Source: a bacterium (lineage in GTDB: Bacteria > CAIWAD01). From it: a stretch of 12,422 bases of DNA. Both the position numbers and the translations under genes were made by a program. Positions 10,583-12,422 of the stretch are shown piece by piece. A model generated the notes under the pieces. It did not search any database. It worked only from the letters and a program-made list of their open reading frames with translations, and was not told where the DNA came from. The stretch lies in the NCBI GenBank assembly GCA_030685015.1, contig JAUXWS010000074.1, forward strand, positions 1 through 12,422, written 5' to 3'. Numbering within the stretch: position 1 is the first letter of the stretch; each line of letters begins with the position of its first letter.

Positions 10583-12422
10583 TCAGGGCTCGTCCAGGAC
10601 CGCCCGCACTTTCGCCAACAGCACCAGCATGTCGAAGGGCTTCTGGATGAAGTGCACGCCTGGATCCAGGATGCCGTGGCGGGCAATGGAATCCTCCGTG
10701 TAGCCGGACATGTAGATGACCCGCGGGGCATCGGGCAGCCGGGACAGCCTCTCCACCAACTCGCGGCCCCCCATGCGGGGCATGATCACGTCGGAGAGCA
10801 CAAGGCGGACGCCCGCCCCGCTGTCCCCCAGCAGGCGCAAGGCCTCCTCGCCGTCCGCCGCCTCCAGGACGGTGTAGCCGTGGCTGGTCAACATGCGCAC
10901 AGCCAGGCGTCGCACCATCACCTCGTCCTCCACCACCAGCAAGCGTTCGCTGCCGCGCAGATGCTGATCCGAGGGGCGCTCCGCCTCCCGTCGGCGGGCC
11001 TGTTCGCGGACCACGGGCAGGAAGATCTGGAAGGTGGTGCCCACGCCCTGTTCGCTTTCCACCCAGATGAAGCCGCCGATCTGCTTGACGATGCCGTAGA
11101 CCGTGGCCAGACCCAGGCCCGTCCCCTTCCCCTTTTCCTTTGTGGTGTAAAAGGGTTCGAAGACCCGGCCCAGGGTTTCCCGGCTCATGCCGGCGCCCGT
11201 GTCCGTCACTTCCAGCAGGCAGAAGTGGCCCGGCCTCATGGGCGGGTGCAGGCGGCAGAACTCCTCGTCCACCTGCACGGCACGAGTCGCCACCGTCAGG
11301 GATCCACCATCGGGCATGGCGTCGCGGGAGTTGACCGCCAGGTTGACCACCACCTGCTCCAGCTGGCCGGTGTCGGCCATGACGGTGCCGCAGTCCCGGT
11401 CCAGCTCGGTGACGAGGCGGACGTCCTCGCCGATGAGGCGCTGCAGCATGCGCTGCATGTCACCCACCACGGCATTGAGATCGATCGCCTCGAGCTGCAG
11501 CACCTGGCGGCGGCTGAAGGCCAGCAGCTGCCGGGTCAGCCGGGCCGCCCGCTCCCCGGCATGGCCGATCTCGCCCAGCTGCTCGCGCAGCGGGTCCTCA
11601 TCCTTGCACTGGGCCTGCAGCATGTCCACATGGCCGTTGATGACCGTGAGCAGGTTGTTGAAGTCATGGGCCACGCCCCCGGCCAGGCGGCCGATGGACT
11701 CCATCTTCTGGGCTTGGTAGAACTGCTGCTGGAGCAGCTTGAACTTGGTGATGTCGAAGAGGTAGCCCTGCATGCGCCGCAGCCCGCCCTCCTCGTCGAA
11801 GCTGCCCAGCACGTTCATGATGACATGGACGGGCTGGCCGGCCAGGTCGCGCAGCTCGATCTCGAGGTACTCCAGCTTGCCCTGCCGGGTCAATTGCTCC
11901 AGCATGGCGCGCCGCAGCGAGGCGTCGGGGTAGAGGACGCCCACATTGGTGCGCAGGGCCTCCTCGCGGGAGGCGAAGCCGAAGAGGGCCAGGAAGCTTG
12001 GGTTGCAGTCCACCAGGCTGCCGTCGGCCAGGGAGATGTAGTCGGCGGTGAGATCGTGCTCGAAGAATTCGCGGTAGTGGGCCTCGCTGCGCCGCAGGGC
12101 CTCCTCCGCCTCCTGCCGCTCCGTGATGTCCAGGATGGAGCCGAGCATGTGCGTGGGACGGCCGTCCGGGCCATGGGTGAGGCGACCGCGCCCGTGCACC
12201 CAGCGCAGCGCGCCGTCCTGGCGCCGGAAGATGCGGTAGCTGCGGTCGAACTCGCCGCCCCGTCCGACGACGTCCTCGCGCAGATAGCGCTCCATCTCCA
12301 CCCGGTCATCGGGGTGGATGAGGCTGACCCAGCCCGCCACATCCGGGTGGAAGTCCTGGCCGCGCAGTCCGAAGATCTCGTCCAGCACGGGCGAGCTTTG
12401 CCACAGTCCGGTGCCCAGGTCC
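10583..12422 (-). CDS. Hybrid sensor histidine kinase with PAS domains and receiver (5' end cut by window)
   Basis: The frame is open to the right edge, so the N-terminus lies outside the window; a GTG at 12388 is only an internal codon. Numbered from that codon there are 601 residues. A PAS/PAC domain runs to about 92, ending MLGSILDITERQ. A second PAS/PAC covers 100-218, with GYLFDITKFK. HisKA follows, with phospho-acceptor H241 in GGVAHDFNNLL. The HATPase has N353 in NLAVNSRDAM, DTGAG (396-400) and GTGLGL (422-427). The receiver (480-601) has acceptor D533 in LSDVIMP and K583 in FIQKPFD. All key residues are intact. It should sense a signal through PAS and pass phosphate to its own receiver, like CckA-type kinases. 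There is no membrane segment in the visible part. Ligand and downstream partner are unknown. Confidence 0.92.
   Translation of the reverse strand, partial: DLGTGLWQSSPVLDEIFGLRGQDFHPDVAGWVSLIHPDDRVEMERYLREDVVGRGGEFDRSYRIFRRQDGALRWVHGRGRLTHGPDGRPTHMLGSILDITERQEAEEALRRSEAHYREFFEHDLTADYISLADGSLVDCNPSFLALFGFASREEALRTNVGVLYPDASLRRAMLEQLTRQGKLEYLEIELRDLAGQPVHVIMNVLGSFDEEGGLRRMQGYLFDITKFKLLQQQFYQAQKMESIGRLAGGVAHDFNNLLTVINGHVDMLQAQCKDEDPLREQLGEIGHAGERAARLTRQLLAFSRRQVLQLEAIDLNAVVGDMQRMLQRLIGEDVRLVTELDRDCGTVMADTGQLEQVVVNLAVNSRDAMPDGGSLTVATRAVQVDEEFCRLHPPMRPGHFCLLEVTDTGAGMSRETLGRVFEPFYTTKEKGKGTGLGLATVYGIVKQIGGFIWVESEQGVGTTFQIFLPVVREQARRREAERPSDQHLRGSERLLVVEDEVMVRRLAVRMLTSHGYTVLEAADGEEALRLLGDSGAGVRLVLSDVIMPRMGGRELVERLSRLPDAPRVIYMSGYTEDSIARHGILDPGVHFIQKPFDMLVLLAKVRAVLDEP

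Overview
The window is high-GC bacterial chromosome with every convincing gene on the minus strand, so transcription runs from high to low coordinates. Gene content is that of a flagellated bacterium. Three features hint at the Bacteroidetes-related (FCB) superphylum: the GEGNGG-type phosphohexomutase, the DUF151 nuclease fused to a UVR motif, and a 597-residue protein resembling an uncharacterised family I associate with Bacteroidetes. The lineage is inferred from memory of these families and is not proven. No tRNA, rRNA, CRISPR array, transposase or phage gene was seen.

Layout from right to left (direction of transcription). (1) A hybrid sensor histidine kinase, PAS-PAS-HisKA-HATPase-receiver, cut by the right edge. 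(2) A 400-bp gap with a run of 16 G and a bulged hairpin, then the 597-residue Cys-containing protein of unknown function. (3) A flagellar filament-cap cluster: fliD, fliS, an unrecognised 65-residue protein, and an FlgM-like protein whose sigma-binding-type helical segment appears twice. (4) A second transcription unit with a recognisable sigma70-type promoter and a leader of about 245 nt holding five inverted repeats, the last shaped like an intrinsic terminator. It is followed by six tightly packed genes: DUF151/UVR nuclease, a degenerate histidine-kinase-like protein, a DUF1844 protein, a GlmM-type phosphohexomutase, an EutN/CcmL microcompartment vertex protein, and deoxyribose-phosphate aldolase (deoC). 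(5) About 558 bp of non-coding DNA made of hairpins and direct repeats, ending the operon.

The most interesting reading is that the operon tail encodes bacterial microcompartment (BMC) parts. EutN caps the vertices of BMC shells. The DeoC overlaps it translationally and starts with an amphipathic helix plus an Ala/Pro-rich linker, the architecture of an encapsulation peptide on BMC cargo. DeoC releases acetaldehyde, the kind of volatile aldehyde that metabolosomes confine. This fits the sugar-phosphate-utilising (SPU) class of BMC. No hexameric shell protein or aldehyde dehydrogenase is in the window, so the rest must lie elsewhere if the reading is right. The phosphohexomutase two frames upstream could be ordinary GlmM or could supply the pentose phosphate branch; sequence alone does not decide.
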